Source of the DNA: Fonsecaea monophora
Taxonomy: Eukaryota; Ascomycota; Eurotiomycetes; Chaetothyriales; Herpotrichiellaceae
Direction: 5' to 3'
DNA: 64,000 bases
Assembly (NCBI RefSeq): GCF_001642475.1
Contig: NW_019173953.1
Span: forward strand, 297,566-361,565
Positions 1-11,767 of the stretch are shown here, piece by piece. Made by a program: the position numbers and the translations under genes. Positions within the stretch are counted from its first letter, which is position 1. Every line of letters starts with the position of its first letter. The notes below the pieces were generated by a model that was given only the letters and a program-made list of their open reading frames with translations, ran no database searches and was not told where the DNA came from.

Positions 1-1837
1 AAATTACCAAAGTGCCCAGCTCAAATGCTGACTTCCTCTGGCTAGACACCACCTCTGACTGATCCATACTCGATGGATTCGGCCCACAACTCGCCCAACT
101 ACTTTGATGTCCCGCTCACGCCTGTGTCAAGGACGGCGAGCCCCAACTTTCAATTGTTTGACATCAGCTGCAAATGAGGGCATGTTTGATTTTGTTATTT
201 TGTGATTTGGCAAGCATCAACCGCTCATTGCCGTCCATACGGGCACCACGACAGGCGCCAAATAATTGGCACGACGGCTTCTACGACAGCTGCTATTTGC
301 TTTCGAATGGCGCACGATTATGGGTGGAGAGCGACCTTTTTGCATTTCTTGCCACGGACTGTGTTATGATTCACCTGGCTCAACGCCCAGTTTACCGAGA
401 AAAGGTATTTAGACTCATATGGAGCCCTTCGATGGGCAGGCAAAGGGGGGTGGGAGGGGGTGGGGAGGAATTGATGTGACACCACGGAAGCTGCCAAAGC
501 CAGCTGGTGGGAGGGGTGGGTAGGGGGGTGTTCTGGATACCAAATAAATGTAGCCATAACAGCAGAGGTACAAGAGCAAACAGGGGTGGAATGGTATGTC
601 GAGAAAGTACCTCGTATAGTCCCCGACATCGACAGGGGGTTCAGCAACCCGATCGGGAATTCAAAACACTTTTTCAGTTCTGAAATGTATCGGTGACTAT
701 CATTCACCTGGTCGGCCTTTTCTGGTTAATTTGATTCCTTTCTACCCATTTCAAATGTGACTCTATGCTGGAGATCAAGAAGCTGAAGGAAGAGACACCC
801 ACCACGCCCAGGATGCCACGCGGGAATACGATGCACGCAACGGGCCTTGCATTCAGCCCTGCAAGCTGAATAGGGCAAGTGAATAGGGCAACCTGTCAGG
901 TCACAGCAGGACGCCGCAAGCTACAACAAGACGAAACTACCAGCCGCATCTCTGTGCGCCATTGCTCCATGAGGTTTAGCCACCTGCGCCTGAACACTGG
1001 ATACGATACCAAGGTAAACCACAGACCTCGGGCTCTAGAGGGGAAAGAGAAGGGGAGAGAATACACACATACTCGGTACACATACACAAACGAGGGACAC
1101 ATACAGTCGCCGATTCCTCATCTCAAGCCAAACTCGTTCCCGTTCGGCCACAATCTAGTGCCGGTGTATCTATTCATCCTTTGCGTCTTTTTTTACGGCC
1201 TTTGCGCGCGTTCTCCGACACACCAAAAAAGAGAGTTTGATTAAACCCATCGATGCCGAGTACATTGTAGGGACAACGGGATGGATGTGGTTGAGGTCCT
1301 GAGAAATCTCCCCTTCTCCCTTTTTTGGGGGGGAGGGGGGGGGGGAATCAGAATCCTTCCTGTATCCCGACGGCCGCCCCTGGGAGAAAGAAAAAAAGAG
1401 GGAAACAATCCAACAAGGTCCAGTCCAGTCCAGTCCAAACAACACCACGCGCGCGCTCTTGTTTTGTGCGCAAAGGTCTAGAATTGAGATTGTGACCAGG
1501 GCACGTAGGGCAGCAGGGGGAGGGGGGCAAAAGGAGAAGGAAGGAATCAAGGGACCCTTTTTTTCTCTTGTCCTCTTTCTCTCTCTTCTGTGTGTCTCTG
1601 AATCCTTCGCATCCCCATGTGCCGGGCTGCATCTCTGGGAAAATCGCCATGATGGATTCATGGGAACCGCTAAGCCCGCGTCAAGTGCTTTTCGGGTTGA
1701 ATATGTAAGCAAAGTTGTTATTTTGGACCACGGCCGAAGCACCATCCAGAGCCACCACTTTTTTTGGCCCTGTGGCGTGGCGTGGCTCCAACAAAGTGCC
1801 ATGTACCTAATTCGGAAATGGATTTATTGCTAATTCT
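1..1837. other. Gene-free stretch upstream of the CIA30-family gene
   Basis: I see no protein-like reading frame with recognisable composition or domains here. The stretch carries several guanine-rich runs on the plus strand (near 445-468, 507-530, 1327-1345 and 1513-1528) and is probably the promoter and 5' leader side of the gene starting at 1838. The reading frames present are short and of low complexity. Confidence 0.5.
445..530 (+). other. Two G-rich runs with quadruplex potential
   Basis: At 445-468 there is a run of four guanine tracts of at least three bases separated by single bases. At 507-530 a second run has the same pattern. Both satisfy the simple four-tract quadruplex pattern on the coding strand. 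Further G-rich runs lie at 1327-1345 and 1513-1528. Whether they fold or matter in vivo cannot be told from sequence. Confidence 0.6.
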
Positions 1838-2825
1838 ATGGCCGTTGAGGGCCTCCCTCGGGACTTTAGGGGCTGGCGTCTCCATCAATGGACCTCGAGC
1901 GACGATAGGGTTCGAGGCGGTAAATCACAGGTATGTGTCCAACACGTCCGACTACCCATTATGGCCTTTCTGGTTGCTTTTGGGGGTCAAGATCGCCGCC
2001 GTTGCACTTTTGCCTTGCGGTCGTCCATGTCTGCAAGCACGAGGACACTGTGAGGTGAGGTGAGGTGAGGTGGCTGGAGGCGGCGTCGGAAGTAAAAGTG
2101 CGCAAAGCTCATATGGGGTGATTCTTCTTCCGACAGTCCTTTCTGGAAAGCCGCGGTACGGCCGCCTATTTCCACGGTACGCTCGATATCACTGCTCTGG
2201 GCGGGGCAGGCTTTGCCTCCCAGCGGACTGTGGGCGAAGATCAACACTGGAACCTGGAATCCTTCGCAGGTATTGAGGTCTCGATCGATCTATCACGGTC
2301 CGACGACAATGTCTACACGCTGATCCTCAAGGATGAACTTCTTCCTCCCAACGCATCCGACGGCCGTGAACAAGCAACGGTATCTTGGGAGTATGACTTT
2401 TCCAAATCGAAGTGCCGACCCTTCCCCCAGATCGACAGCTCTACCACCACCACGACCTCGTCTTACCAGTCTGTCTTTGTGCCATGGGACCACTTTAAAC
2501 CCACATACCGTGGCAAGCTGGTTAACACACCCAAGAGTCTGGACCTGAGCAACATCAAGAGGGTCAGCATCATGATCAGGAGGTTTGATGGTTGGTTGCG
2601 GTGGATTGATTCGTCAGAGCTGACTGGTTTTTGCACAGTTTCTTTGGATCACAGCACGGGGATTTCCACGTGCGCGTCCTGTCCCTCGTCGCGGTTGCGG
2701 TCTCGAGCACAAAACCCGCAAGGATGCCGTCAACTGTGGCGGGCAACGCAAGCGGCCACCAGAAAGATGCCCAAGTCGCCACCACTGCCGCTGTATCAGG
2801 AAATGGGAGAAGAGATGGAGAATAA
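1838..2825 (+). CDS. CIA30 family protein (NADH:ubiquinone oxidoreductase intermediate-associated protein 30)
   Basis: The family acts as a chaperone for assembly of mitochondrial complex I (Neurospora CIA30, human NDUFAF1). The exons I infer are 1838-1930, 2137-2582 and 2639-2825, giving 241 residues. Both splice junctions restore family motifs: SSDDRVRGGKSQ joins to SFLESRGTAAYFHGTLDI, and IMIR joins to SFFGSQHGDF. The block GGAGFASQRT and the W-x-L-x3-AGIEV strand are typical of the fold. The tail after about residue 205 is Ala/Ser/Thr-rich and not conserved. No mitochondrial presequence is visible from this start, so either a further upstream exon exists or this is a non-mitochondrial member of the family. 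Intron 1 (206 nt) is long for this window and contains a GAGGT tandem repeat. The gene sits alone between two gene-poor stretches. Confidence 0.85.
2052..2072 (+). repeat. (GAGGT)n microsatellite in intron 1 of the CIA30-family gene
   Basis: About four tandem copies of the pentamer GAGGT lie wholly inside the first intron. Confidence 0.8.
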
Positions 2826-3051
2826 TGGCCACGATGGATGGCCCACTGGATTTTGGGGAGGGGGCAAACAAGATGGAGAGACATGGACTTGAACACACCG
2901 TATTTCGTTCTTCTCGCCTCAAAGCTTCGTGGAGCGTTCGTCCAGAGCGATCACCTTGTTGTCCATCGGGTCCATATCCCATAGCTCAAAGCACTTACAG
3001 GTCTAGTCAGCGGACGGGTCACAAACAGTTCTCGCCATGATCACCCCTTTG

Positions 3052-3080
3052 CCCTTTACCCTTTACCCTTTACCCTTTAC
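3052..3080 (+). repeat. (CCCTTTA)n tandem repeat, about four copies
   Basis: The heptamer CCCTTTA is repeated four times without interruption. It resembles but does not match telomere repeats (CCCTAA or CCCTAAA), so I treat it as a microsatellite. Confidence 0.85.
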
Positions 3081-4134
3081 TCTGGTGACCAGTGACCACC
3101 CAACAAGTCCTGCGGCCCTTGCAGCCGTGACGGGATTATCACATCGTCTTGTCACGGGCAAGTGCACAAGGGGAGACTGTGTCGGTTCCCACTTGCCAAT
3201 GGGGGAGTGTTCAGAGCCCTTTGGCAGCTGTCGTTAATCAAAGGTGCGGCTCCGTGGCTGAGTAAGGTCATCATCATCTCCACTGGCTCGCAACGTGCAG
3301 AGCAAAAGGACATATCCGCCCATTTTTGGTCTGAGAAGTGGTGTACTCGACAAAACGATTGAGTACTCGTCACTCGAAATGGACCCTTTGAATTGAATAG
3401 TGAGAAGTGGGCAAGCAAGCAGAGAAGCACTACCTTCCTACCTACCTAGCTACCAAACTATACTGGGGCTTGACTTGACTCGACGTTACAATCCGCAGCG
3501 GGTCTTTGCTCTTTCAGCCTTTCAGCCTCTGGTGCCGCTGTGTCGCCGTCGTATGGTACAGTACCCAATACTACTACCTCAGGTACCTCAGGTCTGGTGC
3601 TAAGTGATCTACGAGTAGTAGTGCGAGTACGTACTACCGAAAGAAGGGGGCGCGCTCGCTCTCTCGTTCGTTGGTTCGTTTGTTCGCTCGCGGGCTCGCT
3701 GGTATTTACCGAAACGGGTAATTTCTCACTCCGCGAAAAGCCAAACTCGCACGATGTTCCGGTTTGGCGTGGGCAGCCCTACCGAGTTTATCGCTGGCCA
3801 TACAAGTTAGGTATACGCGGGCAAGGCAATGCAAGAGCGGGATATGCGTCCGACTAAGTCATCCCTTTGTATGTACGAGCCCACGAGGTTACTTGTTATT
3901 TTCGGCGGAGTTTACGAGGAATAACGACGGCCGCCAACCTACGACGAGGTAGATCAAATACTCTTTTCCGGAGTGGAAGAAGGTAGCATTTGGATTCTGG
4001 ATACGCACTAAAACACGACCAGAGCATCACAAGTACCACGTACTGGAGGTCCTGGAGATACCACTGCTTAGTGCCTCCTAGTAGTATGTACGAACAAATC
4101 CCCTTGCCTTACCTATCTCCGCCAAATGGCCGTG

Positions 4135-4157
4135 GAAACGAAACGAAACGAAACGAG
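4135..4157 (+). repeat. (GAAAC)n microsatellite
   Basis: Four to five tandem copies of GAAAC are seen. Confidence 0.8.
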
Positions 4158-4283
4158 AAAGAAAGAAGAGCCGCCTACCCTTTTGGGACGAACGTACTTT
4201 GAACTTGCACCTGCACTTGCACAGGCATAGTTGAGAAAGGGAAGAATCATGATACGTCAGAGAGTGCGTGTAAGTGTGTGTAA

Positions 4284-4304
4284 ATGCCTCATGCCTCATG
4301 CCTC
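4284..4304 (+). repeat. (ATGCCTC)x3 tandem repeat
   Basis: Three perfect copies of a heptamer are seen. Confidence 0.8.
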
Positions 4305-5227
4305 ACTTCACAGGGACACGATCACCACTGCACCGCTGGCTGCACCGCCGCAGCGACCGCGACCGCACAAGGCTTCGTGCTGGACCAGTGAGAATGGGCA
4401 AAGAGCTGAAATCCACTCGAAAGAGCCGGTGAAGCGCAAAAAGGCTCCCCCCCCTGGTTCGTGTTCCCATGTTCCATGTTCCCACGTTTCCCAAAGGCAG
4501 GGCAAGGAAGGACGAACCCCGCCCTGACTAACGCTGTGCATGTGCAGCCAATGCAGACATACAGATGGAGATACATACAAACATATCACGAGGCTTTTGT
4601 GCGGACGAATATGAAATTGGGACGAGTGACAGGCGAGACAAGCGAGATACGACAAGACCCTACATAGAAATGCAAGGGTTTCTTTTTGTTGGATAGGGTT
4701 GGAGAGCAAGCAAGGCTAGGTCAGATTCCGGGGAGCGTCTAATCGTTCGATATACCTAATCGCGTCCGGAGCACCTACAAACATACTCGTGTGTATGCGA
4801 TACAAGATCATACACTTACGCCTACCAGGTCCGTCTATGCGAGCAAGACCGAGTCGACCACACCATGAAACTAATCACTCAATAATAATAATCACAATAA
4901 TATACCTACATGTACTCTGCACAGTAAGTATACTTGTAGGCACCAGCTCCGGGCTAGCTATATGTGCAGCAACGTTCATTACCAGACGATACATTACCGA
5001 ATTATTAAGTATCGGAGGCCCCGGCCAGGCTAGCCAGGCACGCCAGAGCCACGGCACGGCGTCTTCTTGGAACGACGGTAACGCTGGGGGATTTTTTTGG
5101 GGGCCGATTTTGTTGCTGCCTCTGCATGAACCAAATACGAGTAACTCCTAGTAGGTGCAAAGGATCTTCGGCAATCCCGTTGATATACGGAGTACGGACT
5201 ACGGAATAGCCAGGTATTCATACAAGA

Positions 5228-5247
5228 ACATACATACATACATACAT
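5228..5247 (+). repeat. (ACAT)n microsatellite
   Basis: Five tandem tetramer copies are seen. Confidence 0.75.
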
Positions 5248-7700
5248 GCCTTACGGGGAGGTGAGGAATCACGGAGACTGGGACGGAGGCGGTGCATTCG
5301 CTTTGGCATTCGCATTTGATGGCCCCCGAGGAACATCGACAGAGACAGCGACAGTAACAAAGAATGTAAATTGCAAATTGCATAATCGTATTGCTAACCA
5401 ACGGACAGTATGTCACGGTAGGCGTGATTGTCCATCATCATCAGAAGCCAAGCGAGACGCGACGACTTGCTTCTCTGCGCCTCCCTCCTCGTGTTGGAAT
5501 TTGAAATGGATTTTACAAAGGCTGGGTTGTCGTGTCGTGTCGGGTTGGGTTTGCGGAGATAAGGGGGAAATTAGAGGAAGAAGAAGAAGACGTCATGGGC
5601 AAGAAATAAATGAATGCCAAAGTCGGCCGTTTGTAGGTAGCGTAGATACGACGACGAGGTCGGTTTCCTCGTACCGTACTAACCTTCTACCGAGTGACTG
5701 ACTGACTGACTCGACCAGGTCGCCACGCAGGTACGAGTTATTCACTACTCGGTGGGTAGGTACGTAGGTCCAGAGGTCCAGGGCGAGGGTTGCGAGCCCT
5801 CGCTAAAGTGGTTGACAGAACAGCGAAGCAAGCAGGCAGGCAATCAATCAATACGGGAGCCTAGAAATGAAGAGACTCAGAGAGACGAGGTTGCATTCTC
5901 CCGGGTCAAACCGCCAAAACCGCCAAAAGTGCAAGCAACATTTGTCACCAAGCGTTGGCCTTGGGGGGTGCGCGAGGCTACTTTAGTCCTGCAGCCCAGC
6001 GCCCGCCCGCCCGCCGCCACCGTTTGTCGTTTCTTTGAGGATTTTCCATCATTACCTCGTTCTTACGAGTTTGTAAAGCCTAGAGCCTACCTAGAGCAGA
6101 GAGAGTTTTGCCAGGCGAAACGATGGCTGAGGCGGAAACCAGCTATTCGGTGTCTCGTTACAGAGAGGACCCGCCTCGCATCTTCCCCTTTTGGTAGCCA
6201 TCGGGAAAATCACGTGTAAGGCACAAGGCGGAGCGAGGCGAGAAAAATAGAAGAGGTGGATCTCCCCCCAAGTGGGTGGGAGTTAGTGGTAATCAAAGAC
6301 CCCTCCCCTCGTTCTTTGCTAATAAAACAGACTAGACGCTGAAGGGCAGGAACACACCCAAGTTCTTTGAATCTCGGAGAGACGCCTGAGGGATCCCCCA
6401 TCCATCCATCTCTACCCATCATCCACTTGGTGGCCATCCACTGGAACCTCGTCAGCCCACTTCCTTTTTGGAAAGAGACCCTAGGTACTCTCCACGCGTG
6501 ATGTGATTGTGATCAGTGATCACCTTATTACCATTACTATACCTCTCGCAGAAAATGGGATTCGTTTCAATAATCCCATCGCAAATCTCCGCTTTTGGAA
6601 TGCGCCCTAGGCTTTTTTTTTGGCTGCCAGGAGAGAACAGCTGTACTCGCTCCTCGGTACCTGTACAAGTAGAAGCCTTCCAAGAGCAAAGGCCAAGACC
6701 AAGAACAAGACAAGACATGCCGACTTCTCCATCTATCAACTAGAAACGGCCATGTGTTCGAGAAAACCACCAACACCACCGCTACTACTACCAACCATAC
6801 AAATCCGCCAAACCACTTGGGACTTTTCGGTACATTCTTTCAGGGTTACTAGGCTATCCAATCAAAGAGTGTGGAACAACGAGGGAAAGAAGACACCCAC
6901 AAGGGCCCTCCAGACCTGGAAGGTGGAGGGTGTGTCACCCACCCACTTGACCACGGGCGTTTAATGGCGTATGCACTTGTGTCGCAATCACCTTCAAAGG
7001 TACTCGAAGAGGATCCCTTGCCAACCACCAATTAACAACTGATTTTCCCTTTCAGGCCCCATGCAGCCCAACCAGCTTGGCGGGAGTCGCTCAAGCATCT
7101 GACGTGTGCACTGTGAATGGACGTCGTCGAGTCCTCTGCCCAGTAACAGAATGGGGCCCGGCCAAACATATAGGCTGGCAGGGCAGGCTCTCCCTCAACC
7201 CATGAGTTACAAAGGTACAAGGAGCGGTTGAGTCAGCATTTCTGTGCAAGAGAGAGATTTAGATCTTGAAAGGCTGTTTTGACAAACACTCTCTAACTAC
7301 CACTTCTTCTTTGTTAGTAGAGAAAAATGCCATGCATTACAACTACCTCAAAAGGGAATTTGCTCATTTTTTTTTTCATACGAGGACCGAGTAACTCGTA
7401 CTTTGCAAGTGCCGAAGTTTGAAACCCTGAAACGCAGCATGCGCACCTAGCCAGCCAGTCCAGCCAGCCAGCAACGGGGTTTCGGGGCCACCTCCACCTC
7501 CACTCTCCCTCTCCCCTCTTGCGCACGCCGCCCGCCGCATGGATGCCCTTGGTCATTTTCTTTCCCTCGGAAGTCGACGGATTCACTCGTACGAGCGAAC
7601 TACGTGTCCTCGGTGCTGGGCAGTCCCGTCAGTGGACGAGAGGAGAGAAGAGCAGAGCAAATTAAACAACGCAATACATTGGCAACACCCGGAAAGCAAC

Positions 7701-7722
7701 AGAGAAAGAGAGAGAGAGAGAG
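7701..7722 (+). repeat. (AG)n microsatellite
   Basis: A purine dinucleotide run of about ten copies with one interruption. Confidence 0.8.
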
Positions 7723-8064
7723 GGGCAGGAAGGACTTACAGACCTACCTAGGCACCTAGGCTGAAGCGTACACTTGCACGTGCACCTGCACTGGCCCGCC
7801 TGATCCCTACCTACGCAGGTAGAGGTCTCCAATCAATACGCAGCAACCAAGACAAAGACAGACCTTTGGGTGCTTTGCCTGGTCCAGTTTACAACGTTGT
7901 CCGGTCTTGCGAGAGGAGACCACGTCATTCATTGCGAAAGTAAATGCGGGAGGCGTCACCACCACCCGTACCCAACAACAAAAGAAGACGTTGGTGTTTG
8001 TAAGTTGATCGTATTGTCGTCGTATTTTCTTGTTCACAAGCCTGCCTGGGTTGGGCTCTAGCTA

Positions 8065-8090
8065 GGCACTGGGCACTGGGCACTGGGCAG
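8065..8090 (+). repeat. (GGCACTGG)x3 tandem repeat
   Basis: Three tandem copies of an octamer are seen, immediately after a TAGCTAG palindrome. Confidence 0.8.
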
Positions 8091-8250
8091 AGATTGGCTC
8101 CGATGTCCCAGCATTCGCAACGCGAAACACGCACCTTGCACCTCGCAACTCGCGCCTTTTCTTGTCCCGGCAGGCACGAAATGTTCTCATGCATACATAC
8201 GTGCGAGGCGAGTTTGCTTGTGATCCAAAGCGATTCCGAGCCCCGAGCCC

Positions 8251-8277
8251 GACCAACTGACCGACTGACCGACTGAC
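8251..8277 (+). repeat. (GACCAACT/GACCGACT)n tandem repeat
   Basis: Three octamer units, the first differing by one base, are followed by a partial unit. Confidence 0.7.
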
Positions 8278-10376
8278 GAGTGCGGGCCCAGGCATAAAGC
8301 AGCGACGGGCCAGGGTACGAGCACTTGCATTGTTCCCCGGGATGCCCCGGCTACGGCTAGGGACGAGGGACGAGGGGACGAGGTACTTCCTTACGAGTAC
8401 TTGACAAATACACGTCCAGGTCCAGGTACCAAGTATCTCGCCCTGAAATATTCTCTCCGGCTCCGGCTGGTTGAGTGGGTTTGTTTGTAAGTGATTACTT
8501 TCTGGGGGAGAACAAGGAACGACTATTACTCCTACGATCCTCTTCCCAGGCTTTCCGTTGGAGTTGCCATACATCATTTCACGCATAACAGGCAGGCTCA
8601 TGGAAATGTGCTCGGTATGTGCCACTTGTACAGATGCGTTTGTTCGGCTCGAGGCATTATTATTGTCCATTATTCCCGAGTACACACTACACAAGACACA
8701 TGGCAGACACAAGGCACAAGGGTGTTGGAGCAAGGGAGTGCTGGCCGGAAAAAGAGAATACTGGCTACCACTGGCTAACTCTATCTAGGTACCTACTTGT
8801 TAGTATCGACGGCATTGTTTTTCAACTCGTACCGAAGCCTTGGTGGACGCCAGCTACAGCCTATCAATGGGCAGCCAAGGACCCCCAAAACCAACTTCAG
8901 GAGAAAAAGATCCAAACAAAGATCTGCCGTCCCGCTCGTCGAAGCTGAAGCTGAAAGCTGTTGTTGCAACAACAGCACCAGCTTGTTGCAGCTCGCAGCT
9001 CGCAGCCTGCATCCCGTCACAGATCGCCAGCCAGCTGGTGCCAGTTATACTCGTCGGTCCTCGTTGTGCAGATCCCCCCTCGACCCTCTTCTTCCCGCAC
9101 TTCTCCATCGCCTTGCTTTTTTGGTCTGCTCCCCCATCACTCCAATAGCAGCTGATAACCCTGGGGGAAAAGGCTACTGAAAAGTCCCAATCACCGTTTG
9201 TGCACAGAGCTCTAGACCCTTTCCTTGGACAAAGGATAAGTAAGTAGTCCGGAAAGTTTCTGGCCCAAATCAGCATGTGCAAGCCTTGGGAGTCACCGTC
9301 ACGGTCGCTGTCACGGCCTTCGCCTAATGATGCATTCGAAATGGGGTCCCCCCGCCAAAGAAACCCGGCCGTGCTAGTGTGCCAGCCTTTTCAGCTCTCT
9401 TCTTTGTTACAGAGTAGGCGGTCTGTTGGGCCACTTTCTCGGATTCTCCATTAAACTCTGCAGGTGCTGGAGATCGGCAACCTCTTCCAAAACTCTACAA
9501 CAAAGCAAAAGCATCTCTTTATGTTGGCCACATACCATACTTCTACAATACAATACATACATGGCACCACATGCCATGCCATACTCGCCACATTCCTCCA
9601 CCATTATATCAATCGTTATTACATTGTAAAACCCCGCCTCGGAGCCGCGAGTCCACCACCATGCCCACCTACATGCATACCTGCACCTACACACGCAAGA
9701 AAATGAATGCAACATGACTACCTCCAACTAACCAACTACCAAGCAACTCGTACTCTAACCGACCACTGGGGCTTAAATAATAGCTCAAATAGCTCAAATA
9801 GACCAACGCACCGGACCTTGGCACCTCCAAGGCAGACCGACCGGCGACTCTGCGATCGACAACACGCACGCATGCATGCAAGCTAATTCTTTTTTTGACA
9901 GGTGTTGGTTTTGTGTCTGATGAATGACAAATACTCTCTTTCGTGTGATACACTGGGCCTACATTCCACACACGTTCCGCCTACCACCTACCCAAAGGGT
10001 CGGTCACTTGATATTATGGATACGAGCACCTTGGGAATGGATCGGGACAGTGGTAGGAGAGCTGAAAAGGGCATGTGGGTTCGTTTGTTTGTTCAAACCG
10101 TCCATACCATCCTCATACCATTTTTCATTTCAATCCATGCACAGGAAGAGAGGTGCGCTCATGCGAACTGCAACTACTATTGGGCGACCCTGCACCAGCG
10201 CATCAGCGCCCGCACGGATGATCTGCCTCTGTGTTTCCGATGTTTACTGATCCTTCGGTCCCTTTCTACACGATTACGGAGCACCGAGTAATAATAGGTG
10301 CCTGGTGACCTGCTGTTTGTAGGCAGGTGCCTAGGTAGTCAGTCACGTACGCATGTCAAGACCCGTGCCTGCTTTC

Positions 10377-10402
10377 TCTTGTCTTGTCCTGTCTTGTCTT
10401 GT
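10377..10402 (+). repeat. (TCTTG)n microsatellite
   Basis: About five pentamer copies with one substitution are seen. Confidence 0.7.
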
Positions 10403-10519
10403 GCTACTTCACTCACCCCAAAAAAGCCATTCACACCTTCAGACATGCATGCATGCGCGTGTGTGTGCACAATGCACGATAGAGGGTAGAGGTAAGGGGT
10501 GCTCACCGGTTATTAGACA

Positions 10520-10540
10520 TACCCTACCCTACCCTACCCT
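10520..10540 (+). repeat. (ACCCT)x4 microsatellite
   Basis: Four perfect pentamer copies are seen. This is not a canonical telomere unit. Confidence 0.8.
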
Positions 10541-10807
10541 CGGAGATGGACCCCTGTTTTTTTTTATACTCGTTTTTATCGATTGGATTGAGTGCTTGAC
10601 AACGAACAAAGAGTCGAAAGAACGAAAAAAGTTAACAGTCCCTCCCATTATTCAAGGTAATGGCCGATCGCGATGAGCGGCTCCGAGCTGCGATTCTTGC
10701 CATGATATGGATACTGCATACATATGCAAATGTAAATGCGCAAGCAAATGCAAGCAAGCAAGGCCATTTTTTTCTTCTTCTCGAAACGTTGGGCTGAACT
10801 CTGTGCT

Positions 10808-10856
10808 CTACTCTACTCTACCCTGCTCTACCTACTGTACTGTACTGTACTGTGCT
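10808..10856 (+). repeat. Compound (CTCTA)n and (CTGTA)n microsatellite
   Basis: A run of CTCTA-type pentamers passes into CTGTA pentamers over about 50 bases. Confidence 0.75.
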
Positions 10857-11767
10857 ATACTGTGCCGGATGATGCATCGAGGATGGATTTGATGAACGTC
10901 TTATCTATCTATGTGTCTGTTTGAGCTCCTGGCGCTACCGCCGAGAAGCCTGGCGGTCCTGCATCTCTCACACACATGCATGCTACATAACAAAGAGGAT
11001 TTGCCTTTTTTTTTTTTCCACTTCTGCATGACCCTCTCTCCCTGCGTGCGTGCCTGTGTGCCTGTCTGTCTGTCACTGTTGCATATCCCCCGTGTCCTGC
11101 ATGGATTGGGTTGGTTTGCGTGGCTTTGTTGAGATGAGATATCCATGCATACAAACATACATGCATCCCTCCACACCTGGCAGGGGTATTACCATGTCAC
11201 ACGACTTTCTCTTGTCGAGTTAGGAAGGGTGAGGCGAGGCGAGTTTGGCCGGTTTACGCTTTTCAAGATTCGACATTGGACATTGGACAGTGGACGTCGT
11301 CCCTTGGGTCGTTTCCGCTTCCTCTGACCGGGTGGAGTTTCTTCACGTACTCTCCAGAACACAGCATGTGAATAGACCGACAGACAGTGAGCGGCCTGGT
11401 TTCTATCATGACGAGTCGAATCTATTGTTTTCTACCGTCAAGTCATTCTCCTTCGACCGTCGAGTCGACGAACCGGGGATATCTTGTAGATACCAAGTCA
11501 CAGACAGATATACGGTAGAAGTGATATATACCAAGTACGATATTGATAAACCGTACGAGTACATGGACCATAGATCATGCACGCAGCACACAGCACACAT
11601 ACAGTGACCTCCTCCAAAGAGCCGGTCTGTTCTTGTGAGTCCCCTCAGAGGCCAGAGACCAGGGTCTCCATTCCATCTCTGCCCATTCCTGTCCAGGCCC
11701 TTGTCTCTGGCTGTTCAACACTTGGAATCCCTTCCCTTGATCTGGTCACACTCACTCTCATCACTCA

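Larger units (their letters stand above)
2826..11767. other. Gene desert of about 8.9 kb between two convergent 3' ends
   Basis: No reading frame here resembles a known family or has the length and composition of the neighbouring genes. The longest open frames (about 220 codons at 8062-8733 on the minus strand, about 150 at 5246-6219 on the plus strand) look random. The sequence is of mixed base composition, not strongly AT-rich, so I see no sign of repeat-induced mutation decay. It is peppered with microsatellites (listed separately) and with short words such as TACGAGTA, ACTCGTAC and CTACCTAC. It lies between the 3' ends of the CIA30 gene and the cupin gene, so it is not needed as a promoter for either. 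It could hold non-coding transcripts or fast-evolving genes that I cannot see. Confidence 0.55.

Noticed and set aside
1170..1802. Open frame of 210 codons on the minus strand near the window start
   Set aside because: It runs through the G-rich tracts, giving Pro-rich low-complexity protein, and has no domain.
3052..3080. Telomere-like tandem repeat CCCTTTA
   Set aside because: The unit differs from known ascomycete (CCCTAA) and plant-type (CCCTAAA) telomere repeats, and there are only four copies in an internal position.
8062..8733. Open frame of 223 codons on the minus strand in the gene desert
   Set aside because: It crosses microsatellites (the GGCACTGG and GACCGACT repeats), has no domain and no plausible start context.
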